A stretch of DNA of 64,000 nucleotides from Phallusia mammillata (taxonomy: Eukaryota > Chordata > Ascidiacea > Phlebobranchia > Ascidiidae): positions 303,023 through 367,022 of the forward strand of contig QLIY01000030.1 of the NCBI GenBank assembly GCA_003260075.1, written 5' to 3'. Both the position numbers and the translations under genes were made by a program. The notes beneath the pieces are model-generated. The model ran no database searches and had not been told where the DNA came from. It saw nothing but the letters and a program-made list of their open reading frames with translations. Shown here piece after piece: positions 1 through 14,500 of this stretch (the first letter of the stretch is position 1; the number at the start of each line of letters is the position of its first letter).

Positions 1-94
1 TACGTACTCTTTTTTTCTTTGTCATTTTTCCTTATTTGTAATGTTTTGTATTTTCTCCAACACAATCTATTCTTTCTATTTATTTTTCATCCAG

Positions 95-835
95 TTCCTC
101 CCGTCATCATCGGACATTCCCAAGTTCACCACAAGGTCATCGATGTTGGAAGGTCACAAGTTCTAGAATGTCGGATAAAGAAAGGAAAACCAACACCAGA
201 GGTCAGAACAGTTTAATATTTAGAATGGAATAAATCTGTGATTATGATCAAAGTTGTATTTATCTGTCTGTAAAAAAATTATTTACATAAAATATAATTT
301 GTATTTTATTTCTTAAATATAATGAAAAATATTTTTTTTGGTTATACTAGGAGCAAACAAGATAAAATCTCATTAACAAACAGATAAAACCTATGTGAGT
401 TTTGCAGCCTAATATCATTGATAATGACATAAGCATTTGCCAAATAGGAAAAACAAAAAGCATGTCGCTTTTTCGACTATTTCCGTTACGTTTCTCATTG
501 AATACATTCCTTCTAATGCCTTCCGTTTTTCGATTAAACTTTGCGTAGAATTTAAGTCTTCCAAAACCTTTCATTGAAAAAACAGTTTAGCATTTATTTG
601 CCATTTTTCCCAATAATTCAATATTTTTTAACTTCTCTATTACGATCCAACCTACAGATCAAGTGGTACAATCGGGACAACCAGCTCATCACGACACCAC
701 GTGGCCTAGTTTTCACCAATGGGAAACAGCGACTTCATATATTGAGCGCTCAACTAAGTGATGTGGGAAATTACTGGTGCGAGGCAACTAATGTGGCTGG
801 AAAGTCACGGAAAGATTTCACACTAGAAGTTATTG
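95..835 (+). CDS. HMCN1: Hemicentin Ig domain 1 of window
   Basis: Exons 95-201 (enters phase 1, leaves phase 0) and 658-835 (leaves phase 1). First Cys in [13 protein letters not shown], Trp in IKWYN, second Cys in [10 protein letters not shown]. The 456-nt intron between them holds nothing I recognise. Confidence 0.88.
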
Positions 836-3800
836 GTAAGTTTCAAGTGAAGTTTAGTTTTTTTATAGGATCTTTTCCTTCAATAGTAGGCATCCTATGT
901 CGTAGATAACTGAACATATCTATTTAATAAATTTGTCGATCAACTGGTGTGGTGCTAAACAAAATACTAGTTGTTTTTCAAGAACTTGTAATTTTGTTAT
1001 CTATTTAAAAAAGAGGGGCTGACGATGCCCATACAGACGAAATATACATCGGTTTTAATACATCTATGTTAAACTGATTGTTGTTAAGATGCACCGTTGC
1101 TTTCAATTTAGTGTTACTAACTTTGTAGTGAAATAAAAATAGCTGAATTTTTAAACGAAATACTTCAGAAGAGGGCCAGACAATCAGCATAAGATAAATC
1201 TTATATTTTCGAACAAAAATATTAATTTCACCTACTTAGAAGGTATCGTCAGTTTCTGTCTTATCCATATAATTTGATAAGTCGGTCGGCCACCACTCTG
1301 TTACACAGGCTGATTCCTGTAGTCTGTTATCACATTACAATTGCAGCTGAATTTGTTTTGGAATTTTGTTTGTAATTGGTGTTTTACTCCCCTTGATCGA
1401 GGACTATGTATTGCTTTGCTCAGGTGGTACAACACACCTTGCCACCAACAAACTTGCATTTTTTCATGTGATGACGTCATACGACTATTTTATTTTTTCT
1501 TGTAGTTTCCCCGACAATAAGGGGTGAAGGGGAAACCACCGGGGTAAGCGTCGTGCTCGATAATAACGTCACAATGGAGTGTCAAGTTGAGGGAATCCCC
1601 ATGCCTATGGTCACGTGGATGAAAGACGGAATCCCATTGGTTGAGCTGAGAACTGGCGATTACAGTGTGTCAGCGGGTGAGGAATTGTTTAAATTTTGTT
1701 GTGTGTTGTTTTATGTGCTTACTATGTTATGTGAACTCGTATGCTTGACTGAAACCAGTCCTAAATCGTTAATGCGGACCAACTATAATGTTCATATATT
1801 TTGCACTGATTGATAATAACAGTTTGTTTTTTGTTTTTGTATAACCAGTATCCTGTGGTAGCTCGCATTGTTGGTTAAACTTGGCAGCAGCCGACTTTTT
1901 CGGAGTAGTCAGGTTTAAAGCTACCGATTTTTTCCAAGTTTACCAGGGTTACTTTACTAACAGTGAACACACGAACACACGATGCTGACATAACGTGTTA
2001 CCTTATGCATTTGATAGTAATGCAAGTGTTTTGGGAGATTCTTTTCGCAAAATGCAGTGTTCGCTGAATTTGGAAATAAAGTGTTTTGATATAAGAATAA
2101 CAACAGCAATTTTAAGTCAAAATTATTGATTTCGTGGGTATGTAAGTTTCTTACTAAGTGATTTTTTTCCTGCTGATTTCAGGTGGGACTCGACTGACAG
2201 TTTCTGAGGCACAGGAAAGCGAAGGTGGAAAGTACACATGTGTGGCAGAAAATGACGCCGGAACTTCATCGAAAGATTTCTTGCTCGATGTTTATCGTAA
2301 GTTTTCTTCATGTCAATCTTTTTTTGTTTTATCATAGTACGCCGGGCCTATGAAGGCGTAATACCTAATCAAGTCGGTCTCGCAAGCATTCCCATGTCGC
2401 AGGGCGTAGGCTAGAAAAATCTAGCCTACGGTGGGATTCGAACCCACGACAAGAGATTTTCTGGGACCAACTGAGCTGCACAGGCTTAGTGAAAAATCCG
2501 CCTAAAGTCGAATCATCCCAGTATGAATATATTTATCTTAGCTTTCTTGTTTTAAGTTTTTTACTTAAAAAACTTGTTTCAAAAATAATTTCTTTTTTCA
2601 CCCCCGGCAGTGCCACCTAGTGTGGGAGGAGACGACATAGAGAACATAACAGTTGTGGAAAACACACCAGTGACGATGGTTTGTGACATTGACGCATTTC
2701 CACCTCCAGTAATCACGTGGTACAAGAATTCCGGCCCACTTTTGATGAAACCTGGACCCCCCCCCCGGCTGATATATTCTTTAAATCAGTGTTTCTCAAA
2801 AAAATGTTTTAATAGAGTTGTTTGTCTGACTGGTGTAAAGTGATACAAAATACTTTAAGGCATACTTGGCATCATGTACATTAGCTCGCAACAATTTTGC
2901 TTTATTGCTCTCGGTATAATCTCTCGATTGATAGCCCTCTAATTTAAACATGTTTAGTTAGGAATTTTCATCCAAAGTTTTACATTTTTTTGAAATAAAT
3001 AAAGACATTTGCTCGCAACGATTTTTCTCTACTGCTCTGATAGTGCCCAAAGTTCTTCAACTCACCCCCCCCCCGAACATAACAGTTGTGGAAAACACAC
3101 CAGTGACGATGGTTTGTGACATCGACGCATTTCCACCTCCAGTAATCACGTGGTACAAGAATTCCGGTCCACTTTTAATGAAACCGGGGATCCGAATTTC
3201 ACAAAACGGAAGACAACTCGATATTACATGGACACAGGTAGACTGGGAAAAAATAACTGGTTGGCTGATATATTCTTTAAATCAGTGTTTCTCAAAAAAA
3301 TGTTTTAATAAAGTTTTTGTCTGACTTGTGTAAAGTGATACAAAATAATTTAAGGCATACTTGGCATCATGTACATTAGATCGCAACAATTTTGCTTTAT
3401 TGCTCTCGGTATAATCTCTCGGTTGATAGCCTATAATTTAAACATGTTCAGTTAAGAATTTCATCCAAAGTTTTACATTTTTTTGAAATAAGTAAAGACA
3501 TTTGCTCGCAACGATTTTTCTCTACTGCTCTGATAGTGCGCAAAGTTCTTCAACTAAAAACAAGTAATTTATATATGTCAGTTAGATAATAAAAGCTACA
3601 CTTAATATGCAACGTGATGTGCGAAACGTTTGTTCAGTGTTTCTAAATATTGAATATTTCAACTTCCAATTTTTTTTATACTTCATTGTCTTCTAATTTA
3701 ATTCTTTCTTCCATTCACAGGAAGATGACGCGGGACTTTATCATTGTGACGCAACAAACGTGGCTGGAAGGAAACAGAAATATTTCAAGTTGACTGTTCA

Positions 3801-6800
3801 CGTGATCCCAACCATAGCTGGTCCGCCATATACAACTCTTAACCACGGTAGGTCACCGACGTCACTATGGATTTTACGTCACAGTAATATATTGTGATGA
3901 CGTCGAGTAATTGGAAGTGTGGCTCAGTGATTAAAAGCATAGAAATGTATTTGTGGTTTGCTGTGTTTCATGCTTTCAAATTAAAATGATTATTGATTTG
4001 CAATATTTTGAAAAGTTTTAACGCACATATTTTTTTGTATTTTTATTGGCATTCCTTGAAAGATATTAAGAACTACTTAAAAATTAGGACTTACGCGTTT
4101 TAATTCACAAACCAACCCCGTTTAGGTCCTTTACCAGCAAATAGGACATCTGAATTCTGCCTTTGACTGCAATATCACTTAGATAAATGCCATCTGAAAT
4201 AATCTTCTTGTCATTTTCCACATAGTTGTAATTTGCCCCCCCCCCCCCATATTACAATAAAAAAACTGCCGGAAGAGCTAAAAATTCTGTTGATATTGTG
4301 ATGACGTTGAGTGATTATGAGTATAGCTCAGTGATTCAAAGCATAGAAATGTATTTTTGGTTTGCTGTGTTTATTGCTTTCAAATTAAAATGAGTATTGA
4401 TTTGCATTATTTTGAAAAGTTTTAAAACGCACATATATTTTTGTTTGTTTATTGGCATTCCTTGAAAGATATTAAGGACTCCTTAAAAATTAGGACTTAC
4501 GCGTTTTAATTTACAAACCAACCCCGTTTAGGTCCTTTGCCAACAAATAGGACATTTGAATTCTGCCTTTGACTGCAACATCACTTAGATAAATGCCATC
4601 TGAAATAATCTAAATATAGTTTGCGTTCTTCTTGTAATTTTCATCATTGTTGTATTTTGCAAGAAATCACATTCCATCATTTGTTTTCATTTTTTCACTT
4701 CCAGTTGTGGGCGATCGCATCCACATGATTTGCAACCCCGACGGGATTCCCCTTCCAGTGATCACGTGGCTTAAGGACAGGGAGTTTCTCCCTAGTGACG
4801 CAACTTTGAAAGGTGACGGAAGGGTTCTCGATATCTTCTCTGCTCAGGTCAGTTACGAATCAACCGTATCTTAGCGGTCTATTCTCCCAATATTCAGACT
4901 TTAGTGTTAATTACATTCCTAAAAGTCTTCTATACTTTACAAAAACATAATTACCTTAATTTCAAAAGTCTGCACAAGTTTTCATTATTTATAAACATGA
5001 CAGATTTCAAGTTTTTATAACCAGTGATGACAGCATAATCCAACATAAACTGTATTACGCCAGGTCTGTAAGAAGGTGTCGAATTTGAGTTTTCTAAGCA
5101 TTCCATCCGCAGACATAGATTTTGTAGCCCAGCCTTTAGCATGAATTATTAGGAGACCAACTTGATTCGATATAATACCTCTTGTGGTCTAGAGTTTATA
5201 TTGTTAAGTTGCAAATCGAGATAAACGAGACAAGACACATTTTTTACTTTCATTGCGAAATATTGGCTCATATTTATAATCCAACCTCTCATTTAACTTT
5301 CAGATTTCTCATTCCGGTTTGTTCGTCTGCAACGCGAGCAACGTCGCCGGATCTGACTCCAAAACTTATCACGTGATTGTGTCCGACCCCCCCTCAATCG
5401 CCGACAACGATGACGTCACGATGGTGGTTGTGAATCGCGGTGACCTATTGACCTTGGAGTGTGACGTAACAGGCACACCTGCCCCAGAAATCGTGTGGCT
5501 GAAAAACCGAAGACCACTGTCGAAGTTTTTTGACAAGTAAGTTCTGGAACTATTTCGAATATAAAATAATTATTTCGATACCCGTTTATATTTCTTTTCA
5601 TCCTGAGCATCCAAAACTTCAGTAATTAGTTTATTAAGGTTCGTGTATTGAACGGAGTGTTTACTAATGACCCCCCCCCCACCTGCCCCAGAAATCGTGT
5701 GGCTGAAAAACCGAAGACCACTGTCGAAATTTTTTGACAAGTAAGTTGTTTGTTGAACTATTCGGTACTCGTGTCTAGAACTATATCGGATAATAACTGA
5801 GTTGTGTTAGATTTGATTTTTGTGTTTTAAAACTGTATCTGTTGATAGCTTTTTGAAATAGGAATACGGTTCGGAAGTCCTACAGTGATATTCGATATTG
5901 TTTTTATGGAAGATTCGGTTCTCATGTATTAGAATTGTAAGCGGATTGTAAAAAAATAATAATAAATTTTTCTCTTAAGATTCGAAAGTTATGTTCTAGA
6001 ATTGTAACCGATATTAGCTTTTTTCACATACGATTCTGTTCTCTTGTGTTCTGAAACTATTTCGAATATAAAATAAATATTTCGATGCCTGTTTATATTT
6101 CTTTTCATCCTGAGCATTCAAAACTCCATTGATTACTTTATTAAGGTTTATGTATTAAGCATGGTTTAATTTTGTTGTTTTGCTCCAACATAACTTCCAG
6201 AGCTCAAGTCCACGAGCAAGGAAGATTTCTAGTTGTGGAAGATTCAGATGTAGAAGATGCGGGGAAATATACTTGCACTGCCCGGAATCCTGTGGGGGAA
6301 GATAAAAAACATTTCCAAGTCGATGTGAACGGTTTGTAAACTTTCAGTTTCGAATATCTTCATCTTGTATAACCTGCCACGGGATCTTGTATATTGCAAA
6401 TTCATGTGATACTATTAACTCAAATACTTGCTGATGTTATCTTTAGTGATACTTTAAAACATATACGTTGTATTTTTGCCATTTTTTTCCTGCATCGTGT
6501 GTAAAAAAGCATACCTGTCTTACGAAAACCCACAAAGTTCACTAAAACTTTAATGCACAGTAACAAACATCACAATTCCAATATGTTTTGCGCGTTTTCT
6601 GATAGGCTCAACACCGAAATTCAACACGCTTATTAAACAATGCCAACTTGTTGTTTAAACTTTTAGTTCCACCCTCGATTCGCGACAACGATGAACCTGA
6701 GAGCCGCTGGGTGGCGCAAGGTGACAACATCTCGCTGACGTGTGATGCGGAGGCGATTCCGGTTCCCACGATCCAGTGGTTGGTGAACGGTGAACCTTTG

Positions 6801-9800
6801 GCTCCTTCACCACGGGTTCGAACCCAGTCAGGAGGAAGGACGCTGTTCGTCTCCAAAGCAAAGGTTGGTGGTTGTTATCTTGCTGTACAGATGTGGAAAT
6901 AATGCGACTTGAAAAATCTTAACAATCTTTCCTGGACATGACCTTTAAAAGTTATTTGATCAAAAAAAAGCTACCAGAGAGCTTGTATATAGTGAATAGA
7001 TGTAATTGTAGACCTTTAAACAATTGCTTTAGTAATCAATACACGCCAAACTGTCTGCAATTAACTGCATTTATTGTAAACAAGCTTTTTAGAAGTTATT
7101 AGCAAGCTACTTTCCATGTCCGTGTCTAGTACTCATGAACTTGTATAAGTATGCAAGTTTTCGATGATATTAAAACACCATAATGGTCACGTTTGCAAAT
7201 AAAGGTATTGACGGTGTACGAACTCAGGTACTCGATCCCATTGCGTAATATAACGCCAATCTAATTTTTGCAGAACAGCGACGCTGCCCGCTACACTTGT
7301 GTTGCAACGAACGCCGCCGGAAGCTCGTCACGTGACATCGACCTTGACGTCTACTCGACCCCGAGCATCGCAGGAAGTGACATAGTCGACCGGCATGACG
7401 TCAATCGCGGAAGTGCCTTCAACGTCAGGTGTGACGTCACGGGAGTCCCAATGCCCGATATCGAGGTTGGAAAAAAATAATGCTTTTAAGTTATCAAGAT
7501 TGTTGCACAGGAAACGTATGAAAGCCGCTTAATCACAAACTCTGTTTAATTGCATACTGAAACTCGAAGTGCATTTTACCCAGACTTTTTATGGTCTACG
7601 TTTTCAACAGGGTTTCAAAATTAAAGTACAGATTATACACATGTATACATGCGCCCTGTATATTTGACCAACTGTCTGCCTACCTTTTTAAGCTTTTCCG
7701 TAAACAACACATAAAATTTTGAGGTGTTATGCGGCTTCTCATCACAATCTGTATTTTACGTTGGCAATTATTATCTTAACGCTAACCACAAATATGACAT
7801 GTAATAAAATTCCTTGTGGGTATTGCAGCACCCCTGAGAAAAAAATGGCGTCCAAGCCCCCCCCCCCATCGCGGAAGTGCCTTCAACGTCAGGTGTGACG
7901 TCACAGGAGTCCCAATGCCCGATATCGAGGTTGGAAAAAAATAATGCTTTCAAATTTTCAAGATTGTTGCACAGGAAACTTCTTGCGTATGAAAGCCGGT
8001 TAATCACAAACCCTGTTTAATTGCATACTGAAACTCAAAGTGCATTTTACCCAGGCTTTTTGGGTTGACGTATTCAACAGGGTTTCAAAATTAAAGTACA
8101 GATTATCCACGTGTATACATGCGCCCTGGTATATTTGACCAACTGTCTGCCTACCTTTTTAAGCTTTTCCCTAAACAAAACATAAAATTTTGAGGTGTTA
8201 TGCGGCTTCTCATTACAATCTGTATTTTACGTTGCCAATTATTATCTTAACGCTAACCACAAATATGATATGTAATAAAATTCATTGTGGGTATTGCAGC
8301 TCCCCTGGGAAACACTAATGACGTCCAAGTGGCTCTGGGTGAAAATAATAGTTTAGCTTATCATTCGTTAAGAAACTATTCCGGTTAATTGCTTATCCCG
8401 GTTATTAGCAAGGAAAAGCTCGGGACTTCAATTGCTAACAACTACATTTGCTAATGCAACCTGTCTTGATCATCAGTGGCAGAAAGACGGTTTCCGTATC
8501 GCGACCTCAATACATGGAGTGTTGGGTGGCAACGATGAATACACTTTATCAGAAGGTGGAAGATATCTGATGGTTGCGTCAGCCGAACTGAGACATTCAG
8601 GAGATTACATGTGCAGAGCGATCAACCAAGCTGGAGAAGACACCAAACTACATCAAGTCAACGTCAGGGGTAAGTAAACCATGTGTGTGACGTAATACCT
8701 GATTCGGTGTTTTTTTGACCAACAAATAGTGTGTGAATGCCCGTACTTGAAGAATCGAAACAAAAACATGTACAGTTGAATTCGTGTTTATTTTTGAAAA
8801 CCGTATACCATTCAATCAAGGGGACCTAATTGATTTTGTATGTTTTTTTTGTTCCTCTTTCCAAACAAGAAATGATGGTCCAAGCATATATAAAATTGCA
8901 ACGTTGCTTGAACTATTTAATTGAAAAATAAAAATCAAATGTGATCTATGTTGTTAGAAAAAAGTTTGAAAACTGTTGCACCAAGTTATCTAAATTTATC
9001 TAAAAACGCCTCTAACTGGTACTAACTGGTAAGTCTAAATTTTTATTTCTCCTTTTTTTTAGAACCACCTTCCATCAACGATCGTGAGAGTTCTCCCGAT
9101 GACGTCACAACGCACGTGAACACACCGACATTGCTACGTTGTTCCGCTTACGGGATTCCAACTCCAGCTATACATTGGCTCAAAGGTCAGAAACTAGAAA
9201 GAAATGTGACCTCTCTACCCCCCCCCCCCCCCGCCGCCTTTTCAGAACCCCCGTCTATCAACGATCGCGAGAGTTCCCCCGATGACGTCACAACGCACGT
9301 GAACACACCGACATTGTTACGTTGTTCCGCTTACGGGATTCCAACGCCAGCTATACATTGGCTCAAAGGTGAGAAAATGCAGTAAAATATACAAAAGTAC
9401 ACAGATTAAAGAAAGAAATTTGATTCCTCTAGTATGTGAAAATAATTAAGATTGTTAAATTTCATTATTGCCTTATTCAAATAGAATCATGTGAACAAGT
9501 TATCAACAAACTAAACATGGAACATATACAAAGTATTTAGCATAACCAAGTCACATAAGTTAATCTAAAACAAAATGAACTGAAGAAGCTTCGAATTATA
9601 CCAATTGGTTAAATTTTCCTTAACCTTTCCCCACCGTAAAATTTTTACGCAGCTTTGTGAAATTTGGACATATCCGTGTTGGAGCACTATTACTGTCAAC
9701 ATGTCTTTAGTCTGTAACCAGGGTTTTGGTAAGACAGCAGTTTAAATCTATGGGTTTTCTCAGACGGTCTGCGCTTGGATTTGACAAACTCCACGACAAT

Positions 9801-11499
9801 GTCGAGCCAGTTTGGAGGCAGATATCTTCGAATCCACAACACTTTGTTGGAAGACGAAGGAAGTTATACTTGTGTGGCGAGTAACGATGCCGGGGACGCG
9901 ACCAAAAGTTTTAATCTTCATGTGAACGCCCCCCCCCCAATCCACAACACTTTGTTGGAAGACGAAGGAAGTTATACTTGTGTGGCAAGCAACGATGCTG
10001 GGGACGCGACCAAAAGTTTTAATCTTCATGTGAACGGTAAATTTTGTTTAAACTCGGGTTCCAAACATATTTACCTCACCGCCACATTTCCTTTATCGTT
10101 ATTTCCTTAAGTAAGAAGTAATAAGACCGAATATATTGATGTCTTTGTTTAACTTACTTTAAACTGTCCATGTAAATTTGCTTAAAAGATTGTCTTACTG
10201 CCAAACTTAGTATTCAGTTTTGTAAATTATATCTTGCCCAGCATTAAGACATGGATAGCAGTGGCTCGCAAACTTTTCTGATTATTCGAAAGCGGTTCTT
10301 TTGTTAAATCAATACTTATTTCAGCTGCAAGCTGCCACGAAAAACTCTAACATAGCAACTGAAAACAAAGCGAAAAACTTCAATCAACCTTTACAAGAAT
10401 TAATGTAATTTAATGGTGAAAATAACGGCCCAAATTGACGTTAAAAGCGACATGCTTTATATTTCAAACATTTCGGCAAATGCTCATGCCATCATCAGTG
10501 ATATGAAGGCCACACCAGTTACACCCGTTTATATGCACTTGAGTGACGTGAAAGAATGATAAAAAGGTGCGAAACAAGCCGGCGCATAAAAACGATAGAT
10601 AAAAAGGTGCGCAGAAGCGAGGTGTAATACAATTTATTACCAAAGTGACATAAATCCAACAAACATGTTTTCAGTCCCTCCTGTGATTGAGGGATCAGAC
10701 CAACGTGCACCCGCACCAATCGGTGTGCCGATAAACGACACGATCCAACTGCGTTGCGTCATACTTGAGGGAAACCCCTTTCCCGAGATTCGCTGGTGGA
10801 AGGGAAGGAATGAGCTTCAATCGGGGTGAGAATACAAGCTACCCTAGAAATATCATAAACATTGCCCAGCTCATCTGTATTAAAATACTTTTTTATCAGA
10901 ATTTTATGAGCAAAGGCATTTTAGTGATATACGTTAAATATATGTAACGTCTTAAAGAGCTAAGAATAATTGGGCAATCACCAAGTAATAACGTGATACT
11001 CTAGTCTAGTAAATGGTAGCTGCCTTTTTTATTATTTTGAGTTTCGGTTGAACTATTGCCACCTTCAATATAAGATTGCGTTTTATTAAGTTCGTAAGAA
11101 TTATTTAGTTTGCTGATAATGACAATAGTGGTGTCAAAAGTATCTGAACTGCATGATGATGTCACTTTTTATCCTACTTCAAAGGGTGTTTGTTTTCTAT
11201 CTAAACCACTTTTCAAGCCTGTGTTATATGTACCAGATATCGTAACTCAAATGTTAATTTTTATTTCAGTTCTCGTACTCATATATCGTCACGTGGTCAA
11301 CTGATTGAAATTCACGACAGCAAAATGTCGGATACGAGCAGATATAGATGTACGGCGAATAACGTGGCAGGAGACGACAGCAAGTCATTTGACGTTGAAG
11401 TACAAGGTGAGCTGATATTATAGTTGTCAGGACGAAAATCAGGCCGTAATTTTGTACGACAATCTACAATACTGTTGATTTATTGTTTAAGTGATTTGT

Positions 11500-11587
<88 letters not shown>

Positions 11588-14500
11588 ACACACTAAATAC
11601 ACACTAGCTCTTAATAATTGGTCCATATTGTTTTTAAACGTTTTTACTTTTTTTTATCAGGCCTTTTTCCACCTTTAGGTCCAAAAAGAGTCGTTCAATT
11701 CCAAAATTTTCACGTATCACATATAGTTGTCTAAAGTTGTGCGCAGTAACTTTTGATCCCAATTTACCCAACAGTTTGCTCAAATTCGCCCCCCCCCCAC
11801 ACACTAAATACACACTAGCTCTTAATAATTGGTCCATATTGTTTTTGAGCATTTTTACTTTTTTTTATCAGGCCTTTTTCCACGATTTGGTCCAAAAAGA
11901 GTCGTTCAATTCCAAAATTTTCACGCATCACGTATGTTTGTCTAAAGGTGTGCGCAGTAACTTTTGATCCCAATTTACCCAACAGTTTGCTCAAATCCCT
12001 TATCCATTAAGTGATTATGTGAAAATAACATTATTGATTAACCTACCTCCTACCATGTATTCCACCATAGTTCTGAAAATGTGATCTAGCTGAGGTTGCG
12101 AAGTTTTCTGCTAAAAAACACCGAAGTGAAAATTTCAATCAAAAACCCCCCCCCCAATGTTAGCTTTTTAGGTGTGATAGGAGCCGCTAAAAACTAGACC
12201 TCAAAAAATCACTAAAGATTATTACCTTATCCCCCCCCCCTGACGAAAAATAATTATGTCAGATGAACATTGAATTATCACTTATATTCCATTACAGTTT
12301 CACCGAACTTCAACAACGGTGGGGAAACAGACCTGGTTGATGTCAACGAAGGTTCTCCTCTCCACATCCACTGTAAGATCAACGCTGTTCCCGCTCCCGT
12401 ACTCACGTGGTACAAGGATGGGCGACCTTTGAACCCACAAGATAGTGACGTATACATCTTCCCTGGAGGCCGAACGCTTCAGATCATCAGTGCAAAGTTG
12501 GTTAACTTGTTATTTGGTTGTTTTGTGAACTTGAATTACGAACTAGTTTCTTTTATTTTGATTTTTGTCATTGTAGCTTGCTGCTAGACATCCTAAACCA
12601 GTGGTTCTCAAACTCTTTTACTGTCGGGGCGAAATGTTAGCTTTTTAGGTGTGATAGGAGCCGCTAAAAACTAGACCTCAGAAAATCACTAAAGATTATT
12701 ACCTTAAAAGCTAAAAAAAAACAATCTTGGGTGGTTTTCCGAGGTCTGGTGCGGGCCGTAAAAATGGTAGTTGGGAGCCGCATGCGGCCCTGAGAGCCGC
12801 GTTTGAGAATCACTGCCCTAAACGATAATAATAATTCATATCATTTGTGCAAAGTTGGTTACCTTGTTATTTGATCCATGGATTCAAATCACGAATTATT
12901 TTCTTGATTTTTTTCTTGTTTTAGTGATACGGTTCATTCTATTACCGTATAGCATACGTAGCAAATACCGTATAGTCTGTTGCAGCTTGAAACTTGTGTA
13001 GTAGTTTCAATAATTGATCGAGCTCATTTTTATTCGTGTCTAGTGTTCGTGGGTTTAATGTGTAATATCCATGTTGAAAGTCAAAACAAAAAGTTTAAAT
13101 GAAACTAACATTTTTCAACAGGTTCTTTAGGTATAAGGATAAAAAAAGTTAGTTAAAATGGAAACTACTGGTGTGGAATGCGGAATTGTTGGCTAGTGAA
13201 CACATTAGCGTAGTAAAAACTGTGTATCATAGATGATTAAAACTCGATCATAAATGTCGATCATAAATGAATAACACTTGTTTTGCTATCAACAGACCAT
13301 CTGATGAAGGAGTTTATACTTGTGTTGCCACAAACGATATCGGAAGTGACGACAAACAAACTCGGGTTTCGGTGAATGTGGCGCCCTCTATCGGTGACAG
13401 AAGTAATTTGCCACAAAATGTTGAACCGAGTGTGGGTGACCCATTCACACTCAGTGTAAGTTGCAGTAACCATTTTAAATGGGTTGTTTGGTGACCATAT
13501 TTTTAACCACATTATGATATGTCATTCACAGTCACTATAAGCATAGCGCTACTTTTTGGCCTGTGCATGCAAAAAGGTTGCCGTTTAGAATTTATGATAA
13601 TCCCTATGATATGTTCTTTTGATTACACAACTAAGTTTTCCGTGTTCTCATCAATGCTGCGCCCGTAGGGTTTCGTAGATGTCGTACCTTACAATGTGAT
13701 TTAATTTTGTGGGTGTTATACCTTAAAATTGTGGTTACCCCCCCCCCCCGTTGCCGTTTAGAATTTATGATAATCCCTATGATATGTTCTTTTGATTTCA
13801 CAACTAAGTTTTCCGTGTTCTCATCAATGGTGCGCCTCGTAGGGTTTTGTAGGTGTCGTACCTTACAATTTGCTATAATTTTGTGGGTGTTGTACCTTAA
13901 CATTGTGGTTACTGGTTGCAGTGTCCAGCAAGTGGAAACCCGGAGCCAGTTATAACTTGGTACAGGAACGGAATTCCACTAAACGTGAGTCTGGAGAAAT
14001 ATTACGCAGAAGACGGAGGAAGACTTTTAACTGTCAGGTATGGCGGAATTTTGTTTGGTTAAAAAATTGAAATTAAGCGCAAAGGTTGACCTAATCTGAA
14101 AAAAAGGTCACAGCTATCCTTAGGCTTGCTAGCATTAACCTAAAGTAGCCTATTAGGTTTATAAATAGAATTAATTTTGTAAGCCCCGACCGTTTGAGGT
14201 ATCATGGTTGGGGAGAGGGTTTGTAATTAAAATAATATTATAATATGGTCGTAATTATTATGTTTGGCTTGTACTTTTGCATGCAGTGACATGCAGTGTT
14301 TAGTACCACCCCCCCCCCAGCAGCACTCGCTTTAAATCTAAACGGTCGTTGCTCCTTGCCTTATCGTCACGGACATATTGCATTCATTTCTGTTGGTTGG
14401 CCTGAAGCAACTTTAATTAGCATTCCCCTGTTTGCCTAAAAGCATGCGAGTTGCGTTGATTGGTCAAACGCGTCGTTTTTTTTGGTTGCCAGGCGCTTCT

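Noticed and set aside
6812-6830. tRNA B-box-like GGTTCGAACCC, also at 22568, 31658 and 50866
   Set aside because: These lie inside hemicentin exons in the correct reading frame; there is no A box or stem.
9063-9368. Mutually exclusive alternative exons
   Set aside because: Copies encode the same residues and the joint is the same poly-C seen at non-coding duplications, so unmerged alleles explain it better.
11424-11678. Open frame with a long proline run, and matching glycine-run frames at 18775, 28309 and 48980
   Set aside because: Artefact of translating poly-C or poly-G runs.
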